NCBI GenBank assembly: GCA_031772625.1 | Contig: CM062808.1 | Coordinates: 475,971,655-476,035,654, forward strand | DNA from: Pinus tabuliformis | Lineage: Eukaryota > Streptophyta > Pinopsida > Pinales > Pinaceae | Direction of reading: 5' to 3' | Length of the DNA stretch: 64,000 bases | Part shown: positions 21,453 through 32,979 of the stretch, piece by piece | How the letters are laid out: each line of letters starts with the position of its first letter | Numbering within the stretch: the first letter of the stretch is position 1 | Notes under the pieces: generated by a model | What the model was told of the DNA's origin: nothing | Database searches by the model: none | Seen by the model: the letters and a program-made list of their open reading frames with translations, nothing else | Made by a program: the position numbers and the translations under genes

Positions 21453-22560
21453 AAGAGAAATTCTTCTAAATTTTGTAGGATAGATTTAGTTTTTATATTT
21501 AATTTTGTTTTTCTCTTTTTGATAGATAAAATCCGTTGTAGATGATCATGTAAAAAGGATTCATGAAAAGAGCTCACCAATTCTCTATCAGATTTTGATT
21601 TCGCTTGTACAAATAGCAAAATTTTTGAAAAATCTGAATTTTATTATTGACAAATAGAGTTAACTTCACCTTGATTACGATATTAGCTTCAACCTCAAAG
21701 AACTTTGACGAAGGCAACCTTTGGTGAAAAAATTGTTTTTGTATCAGCACCATGAAAGGTATCACCAATAATAAAATAAGTACTCTCTGCAAAGCTGTTG
21801 TTTTCAAAAAACTCTATTATTGTCGACCAGAGCTTTCTTAAGGAAAAACGATGACTTCCTCCCGGCTAAAAGGGAATTGCAGCACCCAGAGAAATAATCC
21901 AAGCAAAAAACTATATCTCAAAGAATAAGAGGTCTCATCACGAGCCGGCTTATCATGATCACAGATGTTATAACTTGCTGACTTTGCCAAAACTGTCTAT
22001 CAAAACAGGGCAACGACTTAAGATTGTTGCAATCAAAAGACAAGAGGTCTCATCACGAGCTGGCTTGTTCAGCAAAAGTGTAAATCAAGTGAATGACTGT
22101 GTCATAATTTGGCCACCAAACCAAGACATTGTTCTTTAGAGAGTTAAAAAAAGAAAAGTGTGTCAAAAAGGATTTTTATCTGGAATGTTGCGAGTAACCT
22201 CTAGCAGGAAAAAGGATCATTGCTGGATAACATGGTAACCCTGTCGAGGCTATGGACGCTTGCGGGCAGCAGAGGCTCTACCTACGACAAATGAGTATGC
22301 TTCTAAGCCAGTATGTAGAGAAGACCTTATTTTATCTTTAATCACGACCTAGTAATGTCTGGTATGAAAACAAGGAAAAAATCTGAGGAAGCAAGCAATT
22401 GGGATGTAAAAGGTTGAGACAAAGTATCGTTGACGAGGTGAGGAGTAATCTACTCTATCTGTTCATAACAAAACTTAGACATATAAAAAATTTTGCTGTT
22501 TCGGAAGTGAACGGTCAATAGAAACACAGAGATAACTGGTTCTTCACATTGAATCGCCAT
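21453..22560 (+). other. Element B noncoding region between pol and 3' LTR
   Basis: 1.1 kb without coding support. A direct repeat AAGAGGTCTCATCACGAGC occurs at about 21928 and 22042. The bases before the 3' LTR (…GAATCGCCAT) are not a purine run, so the expected polypurine tract is missing or displaced. Confidence 0.6.
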
Positions 22561-24780
22561 TGTTGTGGTCACCAACAACCCCCCTCTTCGTTTGATATTA
22601 GTAATAACATCAAGAAAAGGGGGACCCTTAGCCAAAAAATCCAAAAAATCTTTTTGTTTGTTTTAAAGAAATCTTTTGTATCAGCTCCCTAAAGGCTATA
22701 TATCGCATCGCAATGGAAAAGGAGCGCTTGCTCAAAAGCGCACAAATGCACTAAAAAGGAGCGACGCGAGAACCCATCGCATCGCGCGCGTTGAAAGAAT
22801 TTGAAAAGGGTGAACCTAAAGAAAACGTCGACGGCCGATATGCGACGTCGCACGTCGCAATGTCGCATGAGGCAACACGAAGTGACAAAGTGAAAATCTT
22901 GCGATGTTGCGATCTGCGATATGCGACCAAGCAAAACTGCAATTTGCGATATTTGCGATCTGCGATAACACGTAGTAACGTCGCAGCCATCGGTACTGCG
23001 ATACCAATCGCAGGAAGAGCTCATCGCAAGGGTTCTCCGACATACACGGTAGATCCAAAATTTAAACGCGCACCTTAAGGGAAATTAATGACCGCATGCT
23101 TGAGTATCCAGAAATGATTGCATTACATTTATCGAAGAGTCAAGTCGTGATAAATGTCATTAACTTCGCATTCATTAAAGTTCAATGCTTTCATATCAAT
23201 CGTCTCGTCATTTCCCTTCTTCTTTGCGTAAACTGCAAGATATACAACTGATATAAATCTATATGCAGGAAACATCTAAAGAGAAGGAAAGAGCGCCAAT
23301 AAGACAACAGAGAGAAGATGCCTCCGCAATTGGATGCCACATGCAGCAGAACCGCAGATTCCAGAGTATCGCCCAACAAGCACTGATGAAAATAGACTGT
23401 CCAAGACTCAGAGTCAAAGGCGCACAAAAGCAGCGTGTTTACAAAAGATCCTGAAGCTCAGACTTGGTAAAGCAGAGAAAGAAGCGCAAGAGAAGAAAGA
23501 CGCTCCAGAAAAGCCTGGAACAAAGAACGGAAACAATTCCAGAAACAGGGGGTTGTCCATACAGCGCGACTTCTAACTCATTGAGTCATTTGCATGACCG
23601 GAAACCAGAATAGCAACAGCAAAATTAGTTCGAAAAGAAACTGGGTTATACTAAGTTTGCGCACAGCGAATACACCCAGCTAGAGAAAGGTTTTCGAAAA
23701 TATCTTCTGATCTAATAGGAAGAGGTGCCAGCACTTGTTGTTTCTAATTTTCAAGCTCGAACAAAAGAACAAGACAACTGGCCGACTCTTTCAAGGTGAA
23801 CAATGCATTGATTACAGCGCTAAGGAGCAGATACAGAAACGGTTAGAAATTAGATTTAGTTTTAGAAATAAATTTGTTTTTAGTAACAGGGCGGTCATTT
23901 GAAGCCATTCCCTGAATTTGTGTAAAGTAAAATTAGTCGGTTAACTAGTATTTAACCCTTCTCGTTGCATTGGAGAAGGGTCCGAAATTTTGTCAAAAAA
24001 CTTGTCCTCAGAACATGCACTTTTGCACCCTCGGAGGGGGTTTTTGATGAATGGACGGATCAAGATTTATTTATGTTTGCATTTTAATACCTGCTACTGA
24101 TGTTGCACTTCTGTACTCTTAGTAGGCATTAGAAGCAAGTAGAAATAGATCATTATTGCTTAGAGTCTGTAAGTTTAAATCAGTCATAAATGGTACTTTT
24201 ATCTCTTGACTAGTTTCTGCTTGCATTCTTAGAGTAATATACAGCTGATGTTATTTATATGTTAATGTATGAATGAGTGGACTACCATTTGGCACTTTTG
24301 TACGGTGGAGTCATTGATTTGTGCTTAATACATGAATAGCTGATTATGCAATATGCTGTTTACAATCGTTTTGCTTAACTTTTTACGCAAGATGGTTCAT
24401 CTTTATTGATTTATATTCTCATAATAGCTGAATAATCTTCATTACCAGTTATTCTGTGAAATCTTTCTAGATTGCATAATGGAAAAATTCTGCCCCGGGT
24501 TAGTGTAGATTAGATGTATTGTCTTTGTTAGATTAAAGTAGTATAAAATCATTTCAGAGTTTAGAACTAGATTAGTTAAAGAATAGTTACAGATTTTCTA
24601 TTATCATTCTCTACATACACACACATCACTGTTTTCTACACACACACCCCTTAGAACGGGAAACTGGTCCCGTCATCCCCAGTCGGACCCGCTACACCAA
24701 ACGGATACGGAGCCGCCAACCAGGTTCCCGACCGGGTGGGTATCCCCCTTGTTGTCGACCCGATTTCGGGGCCCTCAACA
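22561..24780 (+). repeat. Element B 3' LTR
   Basis: 2220 bp, near-identical to 13215-15434; differences are scattered and mostly C/T or G/A. The TCGCA/TGCGA array is at 22703-23028. Followed by the target duplicate CTACC at 24781-24785. Confidence 0.93.
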
Positions 24781-24785
24781 CTACC

Positions 24786-26829
24786 CTTGCTCAATCCTTC
24801 ATTTTTCATAACTTATGCATCATTTTTTAGTATGTGTATGTCATTTTTACGAATAAGGGTAGTCACTATTTCTAGGTGGCTAACACGTGCTCATTTCAGG
24901 AATTTTTGACACATGCTGGAGCAAAGCCGAGCAGACAAGGGCTAGGAGACAGCCAAGCTGGGGTTGAGGATTCGTAGGGGGGTTGTCCATGGCATTAAAT
25001 AGCCTTCCTCGGGATCTTCACCCCCAACTCCGAGCTCCAAAAGCCACCAAAACCGGATCTAGAAGGCAGCCAAATAGATTTTGTGGAAGCAGTTGTTCAC
25101 TCCCAGTTTGGTCAGCCAAGTCCCATAGATTTAGGAGGCCAGCTTGGGCCTCGTGATGTATAAATGATAAGGCTTCAGCCTTCGAAGAGGACTTTTGAAA
25201 AAATTTTGCACATTCTGCACTACGAGCTGCCAGCTCTGTTTTGTTCTTTTGTAGCCATTATTTGCATAACTCTTGACTTATGATTATTATTTTTTAATGG
25301 GAAGCAGTAAGATTTGATCTCAGCTCTGAGTTTCTAGAGGAGCCATAGCTCTCGGGGTTGGGCCCAACTTGAGAGCCTAGGGCCTCCTTCTTTGTATTGA
25401 TATCTTTCCTTTTAGCATTATGATTTTCCTTGTATGCATTTGAAACGCAGTTTGTTGAGTTAGATTTCGTTGTGTGGTTAAGTAGGTCATTGTTGAAGAA
25501 TAGAGTGGCTTCAGATGTCTAGAATAGAGTAATGAGATAAGAGTTGATAAAAGCTCCAGAAAAGGGTTGCCTGCACTCTGATTTTCACCTCTTCCTAGGG
25601 GCTGGAATTGCCGACAGTGCTGCCCAACAAAAACACTAGTTTTCTTACCCATGCAATCTTTGGTGCAATGTTTTCATTTGTAGGAGTTATTCATGCATTC
25701 AGACCTCTTGGAATGTTTCTTTGCTTCAGTACTATACATGGTTCTCTTTATAAATAACACTGCTATTCAGTGGTTTCATTAACAGTTAGGATAGATTAGT
25801 TAATATTTTGATTGTGTGCAGGACGTGGTTGATTTGGTTAAGTGTACACTGTGCGGTGCATCTCCATCACTCTCTTGTCCATCTAAGCTTCGTCCAGGCC
25901 AACTGCTCCATCTCCAAGTTAGGTCCCTCATCTCACAACTCCCCTTTTGCCCACGTCACCCTACCTTCTTGCCCTTCCATTGCCTCAGCCCTCTTTAAGA
26001 CAAGCTAGCTTTCCACACCCTCTCATCACTTCATCCCTCTGTCACTAAGTCATTGCAGACCCCTATCCTACCTCCCTATCCATTCATGCATCCTCCTTCA
26101 CTCACCCATCATCCAAAATCCAATCGAAGAACATCGTATAGAAATTTCTGAACATCTTGTAGAAATTCTGAAACATCCTGTAGAACCCCTGCAGACTTCC
26201 TGTAGAAGCTCATAAACGCGGTTTCTTGGCAGCCAAAATTTGTGAAACTCTCTGGAAGGGTGTTAGGGACCCCTTAGACCCTCTCTGAACCTTCCCAACC
26301 TTTCCCAAGCATTTCTCCCCTTGATCTACCCCTGCACAGTGAAAAGCCAGTTAAAAGCACATGCATGATAATTCTAATAACTTAGTCAAAAGTACAAAAA
26401 GACGTTTTATTCAGATAGAGGTAGTCTAGACACATGTATTTTACCTTCATAGAAGTAATGGCATCTCTTTCAGTAGTTTGCATGCTCTCCTTTGCGTCAG
26501 TAGGACTAGCTGGTAGAATTAGGGTTTGCTAGGGTTTGCATTTCTTTTTGACTTTCAGTTTCCTTTTTGCAATTAGATTAGCTTCCTTCGAGTTAGCTTT
26601 CATCCATCAATTAAAAAGCTTCTTCTAAGAGCTCATATAAGTTGGCTTAAGCTCCTAGAGGACTTGTGCCAGCTGACCAAGTGACAGCTGCGGCAAGAGC
26701 TAGTACTTGTGCATACAGCACCGTCGCTTCCAAGTTTGTTACGAACTACCGGGTTGATAAAATTAAAGAAGGGAGTTCCAGGAGTTGTAGCATTATTGCT
26801 ACAATACTGGAGCCCACCACATATTCTGG
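24786..26829 (+). mobile_element. Element A 3' LTR remainder and adjoining element A-like DNA
   Basis: Directly continues the LTR interrupted at 13214. A TATA-like TGTATAAATGATA lies near 25157-25170. CTACAGGA motifs (complement strand) at 26176-26183 and 26198-26206 match those inside element A, which supports common origin at least that far. I cannot place the LTR end, because no second LTR of A is in the window. No coding region is supported; the small open frames here have no motif. The right boundary, about 26830, is where the gag of element G is cut. Confidence 0.45.
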
Positions 26830-27383
26830 ATCCTCAAGTAAACTTCCAACTGCCTAATCCAGTTGTCAAGCTTTTCTGCATTCACTTCACCATTAAACAT
26901 AGGTAATTCGAATTTTACATCAAGCTTCAAAAAAGGACTTTTTCCAGAGGATCTATGCTTATGAACAGAAGAAGACGAGGATGAAGAGGAAGAAGGTGAA
27001 GATGGGGGTGGTGGATCACCATTTCCTCCATGTCCTTTCTTGGAATGATCATCATCCTTCTTACCTCCTGAAGAGCCCTCTCCTTCATGTGGATGTTTGG
27101 ACCCTTCTCCAGCCAATTTCTCATTTCTTTCTTGGTACAATATCCTCACCATTTTAGTGAGGTCCAAGAAAGCCTTTCTGAAGACTCTTTCTTCTTCTCT
27201 TGGATTTGTCTCTATAGGAATTTCTCCTTCATGTTCAGACATCCTTGAAGCTTCTGCTGAGACTCTTGAGGGTAAAATTGAAGGTGGAGGTAATGGCTCT
27301 CTGGCCTTCCTTGACTGAGGATTCTCTCGTTCTCTAGTCAACTGTCCTTCCCCTCTTTTAAGTTTCAACCTGGTAAGCATCAA
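26830..27383 (-). pseudogene. gag: Element G: N-terminal gag fragment, Ty3/gypsy
   Basis: Minus strand, starting at Met 27383, 43 bases after a primer binding site. About 170 residues of charged, Ser-rich N-terminus lead into LKLDVKFELPMFNGEVNAEK and NWIRQLEVYLRIQ, the opening of a plant Ty3/gypsy gag core. Homology stops at about 26830 and the remaining codons to 26799 are foreign. The rest of gag and all of pol are absent, so this is a deletion remnant. Confidence 0.7.
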
Positions 27384-27425
27384 TACTTTGCAAGACAGTT
27401 AGAAGATCTTTGCACAAAACCCTGA

Positions 27426-27437
27426 GCTCTAATACCA
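27426..27437 (-). promoter_or_regulatory. Primer binding site of element G (initiator Met tRNA type)
   Basis: Minus strand reads TGGTATTAGAGC, one mismatch from the initiator-Met complement TGGTATCAGAGC. It lies 2 bases from the LTR end. Confidence 0.75.
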
Positions 27438-27439
27438 AC

Positions 27440-28437
27440 TTGATCTGAATTTGAAACTACTTGAAATTCGTTTGCAAGGTATTCAATTCAGAATTAAACA
27501 TGTTTAAAAGATTTCCATGTCTTGCAGAAAGAAAACACATGAAATTTTCAGCTGTTAATGACCCATTTAAGCATAGCAGAGTTATTTCCTTTTACTGTTT
27601 AACACATTAAAATGAATTTTATCTGCAAAATAAATCAACCACAAATGAAAAAGAAGTTGATAAAGCAGTTCACCCCCTCCAAGGCTACGTCTGCTGGGTC
27701 CAAAGCTCCCAACCGGGCTTGTCCTTGTTTTTATTAAATGCTAAAATTGAGAATACAGCTGAATAGAAGCATGTATAGGAGAAATAGATGGTAAAAATGG
27801 ATTCAGAACACTTGAATCCTTCAGGATTGACTATTGGATCACCTCCAATGGATACTTGCAACCCTATACAGTCTTCACAAAACTGGGCCCTGGTGGCTCC
27901 CAGAACTTTCACGGCTCCAAAACCTCTACAAATAAACTTATATGGCTGTAAGACCTGCACCAATGGCTTCAGAAGGTTGAAAATACCCAAAATAAAAAAA
28001 AAATTCGTCCAAAACCGCCTTTCCTAGCCAAAGTTATGGCCATTTAAAGTTTCTCAAGTTTTTCCCTAGAAAAACTCCAGCTAACTTTAGTTAACTCCAG
28101 ATAGCTCCGCCAATTATGGAGGGTCTGCCAAATTTGGCACTCCTGCCAAAATTCCGCCAAATTAACTGCAGTTACATTTAATGTTTGGGTGGTTGCCTCG
28201 GATTCCGTGCAGGCGGAATATTCCTTCTTTATTTTTTTTTTGAAAAATTACAATTTCTAATGTTATGGACAATTTCTTCTTTTTGCCATAACTTCCTCAT
28301 ACGATGACCATTTTTCGAACCGTTTTCGGCGCCGGAATCAGGAAGACGAGCACTTTCTAGTCATTCAACTTTGAACTAGTTCTAAGCACTTTAAATTTTG
28401 AGCATTTTACGACACTTAGGACATGAGCACCTGATCA
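27440..28437 (-). mobile_element. Element G 5' LTR
   Basis: In plus orientation it runs from TGATCTGAATTTG to GAGCACCTGATCA, so it has TG...CA ends with a TGATC/GATCA inverted repeat. The inner end adjoins the primer site. The outer end, about 28437, meets copia C exactly where homology with copia D begins, so G lies against or inside copia C. About 1 kb; no second copy in the window to confirm it. Confidence 0.55.
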
Positions 28438-28907
28438 CCAGCCGACAACTCCACCAGATCCCAAGCCTCATTTTTGTGAAAAGATGCCATTTCATCAACC
28501 ATGGCCTCTTTCCAGAGTTTTCCATCCTCTGAATCTACTGCTTCCTTCACAGTTCTAGGATCATCATCAGTAACAGATAAAGCAAAATTTGAACAGAAAG
28601 TAGATGGACCATACCTTTCTGGTTGCCTTCTTTCTCGAACTGATCTTCTCACACTCGGAGTTTGTGGCTCTTCATCTTCTGATTCCTCCTCTACTATAGA
28701 GTATGATTCTTCCTCCTTTAGCTCAAACTCTATTTTCTCAGGTTCCTTTGGTTGGACTTCATGTTTAATAACATCTTTCACCTCTCTGAACACCACATCT
28801 CAGTTGTACACAACCTTCCTTGTTACTGGGTTCCAAAGCTTATAACCCTTTAAACCTTCCTTATACCCAATAAAGATGCACTTTTCAGATTTACTATCCA
28901 ACTTGGT
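28438..28907 (-). pseudogene. pol: Copia C: integrase C-terminus and first residues of RT
   Basis: Acidic, Pro/Glu-rich linker between integrase and RT (EEESEDEEPQTP, RRSVRERRQPERYG), then MASFHKNEAWDLVEL, the opening of Ty1/copia RT. TGA at 28800-28802 replaces a CGA kept in copia D (48009-48011). Homology stops at about 28438, and the last codons to 28416 belong to element G. Confidence 0.78.
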
Positions 28908-29746
28908 TCATTTCTCCTTTGGAACATGTACATATGCATCACATCCAAATATCCTCAGATGTGAAAGAGAGGGTTTCTTATCAGTCCATACCTCTTGTGG
29001 AGTCTTATCCTCCAACGTTGATGAAGGTGATTGTTGACCAGGTAACATGTTGTCTCCATCACCTCTGCCTAGAATTCCTGTCCTAACCCGACACCACTGA
29101 GCATGCTTCTTGCCCTTTCCATCAACGTCTTGTTCATTCTTTCTGTAGCTCCATTTTGCTGAGGTGTATATGGAGTAGTCTTCTGCCGTGCTATACCACA
29201 CTTCTTACAGAATTCTTCAAATTCCTTACTACAAAACTCTCCACCGTTATCTGTCCTCAGCACCTTTATCTTCTTCTCTGTCTAGTTTTCCGCTAGAGCC
29301 TTAAATTATTTAAACCTGTCAAAGACTTCAGATTTCTTCTTAAGGAAATATCTCCATGTATTCCTTGAGAAGTCATCTATAAATAATACATAGTACACAA
29401 ACTTACCCAGTGATGGAACCTTCACAAGTCCAAACAAATCACTGTGCACAAGCTCTAATATCTGTTTTGCCCTCTTACCACCAGAGGGGAAACTCACCTG
29501 ATTCTGCTTCCCATATACACAATTTTCACAGAAATCAAAATCCAGAGAGCTATTACTCATACCTTCTACCATACCTTTACCATGAAGTATTCGAAGGCCC
29601 TTCTCTCCAATATGATGAAGCCTTTGATGCCATAGCATGGTCTTCTCTCCAAAGACCACTAGATTTTCTGCTCCACTTTCAGGAACCACGGAACTGTTTC
29701 ACCCATCAACAACAATGATACCTTGCATCTTGTACAGAGTTCCAAT
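28908..29746 (-). pseudogene. pol: Copia C: integrase region
   Basis: GAG-pre-integrase and zinc-binding region (MLWHQRLHHIGEKG ... FCENCVYGK) followed by core motifs HSDLFGLV, FIDDFSRNTW, RTDNGGEF and QQNGATERMNKTL, so the D, D and E positions are visible. Two stops lie near 29286-29308 where copia D reads through. A frameshift follows the QQNG motif near 29080, and TGA at 28908-28910 stands where D has CGA (48100-48102). Confidence 0.8.
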
Positions 29747-30391
29747 TCAAACTCCCCACATCAATACCAGTGCCCCCTGAACCATATTGCAGGTATCCTT
29801 CTCGAACACTGCTTTTACACCTGCATCATCCAGCTTGCTTACAGAAATCAGATTTTTGGGTAATGCAGGAATATGCAGAACATCCAGAAGTGTTCTAACC
29901 CTTCCACCTTGCAACTTCAACTTTACTTTTCCACGACCAACAATTCTAGCCTTCCTATCATCCCCCAAGAAGACATCACCACCATCATATTTCTCATACT
30001 CGCAGAACCACTCTCTATGGGGAGTGAAGTGAAAGGATGCACCTGAGTCAATCAACCATGCCTCATGATTTACATGTGTACTTGAAGAAGCCAAGTACAC
30101 ATCCCCACCTTCATCTGAGGTGGCTTTTGCCTCTGCAGAAGGAGCATCATCAGATCCCTTTCCTTTATCAGGAGCTTTAGATTTACAGTCCCTTTTGTAG
30201 TGCCCTTCCTTTCCGCATTTCCAGCACACCACCTTTATAGGTTTTCCTGGAGATTTAGATCTCCCACTCGATGACTTATTTTTGTTTTTGTTCTGGGACT
30301 GTCCTCGTACAGACAAGGCATCACCATTCTGGCTCTCCATATTTTTTTGTCTCATCTCCTCCGTCAGCAAGGATGAGACTATTTCATCAAA
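29747..30391 (-). pseudogene. pol: Copia C: gag zinc knuckle and protease
   Basis: Continues gag in frame after the TAG. A Ser/Lys/Arg-rich stretch precedes the zinc knuckle CWKCGKEGHYKRDC, which is complete here although its first Cys is lost in copia D. The protease follows with LIDSGASFHFTP. It ends in TGA at 29747-29749; the sister copy D has the same TGA, so this stop predates the duplication or was in the source element. Confidence 0.82.
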
Positions 30392-30886
30392 CTACAAGGT
30401 AGTTGCATTGCTACCTATTGCAATAACCAGACTATCCCACGAATCTGGTAGAGAACACAACAAACTGATGCACTTATCTTCATCTGAAATTTTAATATCA
30501 ACATATAATAATTGACTTACCACAGTATTAAATGCGTTCAGATGCTCTATCACTGAGTCTCCATCTTTCATCCTCAGGTTATACAAATTTTTCCGTAGGA
30601 ACAGTTTATTCACTAGAGACTTAGATTGGTACAAAGTCCCCAACTTGTCCCACAAAGCCTTAGCCGTAGCTTCCCCTGATACATTCAACAATACTGAATT
30701 TGAGACACAATCATATTGTGCTCTTTTCCTTTCGATCCAACTTCTTCCATTCTTCATCGGACACTCCCATGGATCTACCGCGATCCACTGATCTTTATCC
30801 ACCAATAGATCCTCCATCTTGAGTTTCCATAACTCAAAACTGTGACCATTAAATTTCTCGATCTATATCTTTCCACTGCTTGCCAT
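30392..30886 (-). pseudogene. gag: Copia C: gag, N-terminal part
   Basis: Starts at the Met corresponding to MASSGK in copia D (30886), with an early TAG where D reads AAG. UBN2-type gag: SFELWKLKMEDLL, ALWDKLGTLYQSKSLVNKLFLRKNLYNLRM, LLCSLPDSWD. A block near codons 40-55 is shifted out of frame compared with D. TAG at 30392-30394 interrupts; the sister copy D has CAG at the same codon (49600-49602). Confidence 0.8.
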
Positions 30887-31008
30887 CTTCTTTCAGCACC
30901 AGAATCGATCCCGCAAATCTCCCATTGAATAGGGTTTACCACAGGCCCGAGCGAAACCCCTCAGCAACAAAGGTATCCCCTTGAAGCCAAAACAGCTATG
31001 ATACCAAA

Positions 31009-31468
31009 CGTAGGTTTTAAACCCGTACAAAAATTACCTGCATACGAATTCTAAAACACAAAAAATAAATCATGCGAGAGAATAACACATAAAACACATA
31101 TACACAGAGATTTCCCCCTAGATCCCAAAACCGGGACTACCAGATTGATTTTTCATTATGTTCCTTTCAATGTTACAATACATATTTATACATGTCGAAG
31201 CATCCAATACCTTGGACCGAAAAACCATCGCGTCCAAAACCATGGACCGAAAACCATTGCGTCCAAAACCATGTGCGAAAAACATGCACAAAACCATAGG
31301 TAGGTTCGCCCAACCTAATATAGAGTCCAAAACCAAAATTTTCCCCTCAAGCCCCCTATGACCCCCCCGCTATGCAATTGGCGCAACGAAGAGGGGGCTC
31401 CGCCCCCCTTATAATCCCCCGGTTAAGTACGTGGGCTAGTAGTGGAAAGAATATAACACAACCCAACA
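31009..31468 (-). repeat. Copia C 5' LTR
   Basis: 460 bp, aligned to both copia D LTRs, with about 45 bases deleted near 31345. The terminal dinucleotide next to the primer site is CG instead of TG. It contains an array of TCCAAAACCA-type motifs (31203-31345). The primer site at 30995-31006 reads TGGTATCATAGC on the minus strand, one mismatch from the initiator-Met form. Confidence 0.85.
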
Positions 31469-31779
31469 TAAATTATATTCAACAATCAACAATCAACCTG
31501 TAATACTTCAAACTGTGAAGTATTTATACAAACTATAAACTAAAAAATCTTGAAAAAATATCAAGATTTGTTTACAAATATCTCAAACTGTATTACACAA
31601 ATAAAACTAAAATATAGGACATTCAAAACTAATGAATTTACTTGGCACTATCTTTGCAGATTTCTGATGACAAAGAAGAGAAATTCGAATTTGATAGCAA
31701 CTCTTATTTGATGAGGTAGCATCCAAGTCACTAATTGTCTTTGAGATTTTTCCTCCCGAAATTCTGAAAAATAGGGTCC

Positions 31780-32110
31780 TATAATACCTTTTTATATCCT
31801 AAACCATAATCTTTGTTAGAAAACAAAGAAAGGTTTTTGTAAATGATGATATTGGAAACCAAAACCTCTTTCGTTTTCTGAAAATTCATTTCCAATTGCT
31901 CGAAAACCACATTTGAAAACACTAGCTGAAAACAGGAAAATTCAGGAAAATATAGCTGCAAAGATTCATCTGAATCTCCCAATCCATAATAGTTGTTACA
32001 AAACTGAGAGAGGTTGTTTTGCATGAGGATGTTAGAAACAAAAACCTCTTTCCGATTTTGAAAATGAATTCTTAGTTGTTTGTAAACCATGTTTGAAATT
32101 ACTATGTTGT
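31780..32110 (-). repeat. Two imperfect direct repeats, about 190 bp apart
   Basis: 31795-31915 resembles 31982-32100 (both contain AAAACCTCTTTC and a following GAAAAT…). On the minus strand the two copies share a reading frame and give similar 45-residue stretches (KEVLVSNIIIYKNLSLF and KEVFVSNILMQNNLSQF). The same pair is present at about 51050-51370. I recognise no protein family. Confidence 0.5.
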
Positions 32111-32258
32111 ATAGGGAAAGAAAACATAATTTAACTGACCATGAAACGGACATATGACGTGGAGGTAGGAGGTGACATGGAGGCACAACGTTGGCGGAAA
32201 TATGATTAGGTGGTAGAATAGGAGTGGAAGATGAAGGGGGAAATGGCGGGTGGATGTT

Positions 32259-32378
32259 GGGGCGAGAGTAATAGGCGGAGGATATGTGGTGGTAGTGAAG
32301 TGGTAGTTGAGTGGAAGTGGGGCGAGAGTAATAGGCGGAGGATACGTGGCAGTAGTGAAGTGGCAGTTGAGTGGAAGT
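32259..32378. repeat. 60-bp tandem repeat, two copies
   Basis: Copies at 32259-32318 and 32319-32378, starting GGGGCGAGAGTAATAGGCGG. The second duplicate has the same pair at 51523-51582 and 51583-51642. Confidence 0.85.
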
Positions 32379-32979
32379 GGGGTGTGATGCAATCGGGAAG
32401 GTGGTTTGCAGAACTGAGTGGATACCGCTTTTGGAGGGGGCTAGAGGCAGATTGTGGTATTAGTAAAAGGGGGTTCGAAATGTTGAGGAGCAGACATGTA
32501 GCAGCAGGGCCTGGGGGCAAAACCACCACCCCCGCGCCCCCACCATCGAAAAAGGGAGATAAGCTGAGGGGGTTTGAATTATATTGGGTGCCATGAGATT
32601 GAATGTTCACAAAAAATCGGGCGCGGAAGATGTGTGCATTTTAACCATATATGACAAATCTCCTTTTGTCATTATCAATTTTACAATAAAATCAAAGCTA
32701 TAGTACCAAGGCCTTATTACAATTTATTTAATCACATTTAAATGATGTGATTAATTTAATATAAACACACTTAATTATTATCTAATGCTGCATTTCGACT
32801 TGCAAGCATATTTTTTTATTTTCTCAAGGTTTTGACCCTTTTTGGAAATTAGTTACAACATGGAATATTATTTACAATATGAGATTTTTGAAATAAAATA
32901 ACCAATCACCTTGAGATCCTATAAATTATAGGACCCTAACAGGACCCCTAACAGGACCCTTATGACCTGCATTTCCACT

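Larger units (their letters stand above)
13215..24780 (+). mobile_element. Element B: complete Tat/Ogre-like Ty3/gypsy retrotransposon
   Basis: 11,566 bp with two LTRs of identical length (2220 bp), TGTTG...CAACA ends and a perfect 5-bp target duplication CTACC (13210-13214 and 24781-24785). Order: LTR, primer site, gag, protease, archaeal-type RNase H, RT, degenerate RNase H, integrase, about 1.1 kb of noncoding DNA, LTR. By eye the LTRs differ at about 36 positions (about 1.6 percent), mostly transitions, so this is the youngest-looking insertion here. gag-pol is one continuous frame from 15468 to 21452, interrupted only by TAG at 16980, 17220, 18450 and 20637. It nests inside the element A 3' LTR. 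Confidence 0.92.
28438..31468 (-). mobile_element. Copia C: truncated Ty1/copia element (TNT1-94/Tork-like)
   Basis: Minus strand, from the 5' LTR at 31009-31468 through gag, protease and integrase to the first residues of RT (AWDLVEL). RT, RNase H and the 3' LTR are missing, cut at the element G boundary. It is a close sister of copia D, alignable along its length. Its right flank (31469 on) is also shared with D, so both descend from one insertion that was later duplicated. Confidence 0.85.

Noticed and set aside
24786..26829. Host gene in the stretch after element B
   Set aside because: Only short frames without motifs; continuity with the element A LTR explains at least its left part.
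31118..31336. Met-Val-Leu-Asp-rich frames in copia C/D LTRs (also 45667-45999, 50255-50587)
   Set aside because: Translation of the TCCAAAACCA repeat within an LTR; no start context or domain.
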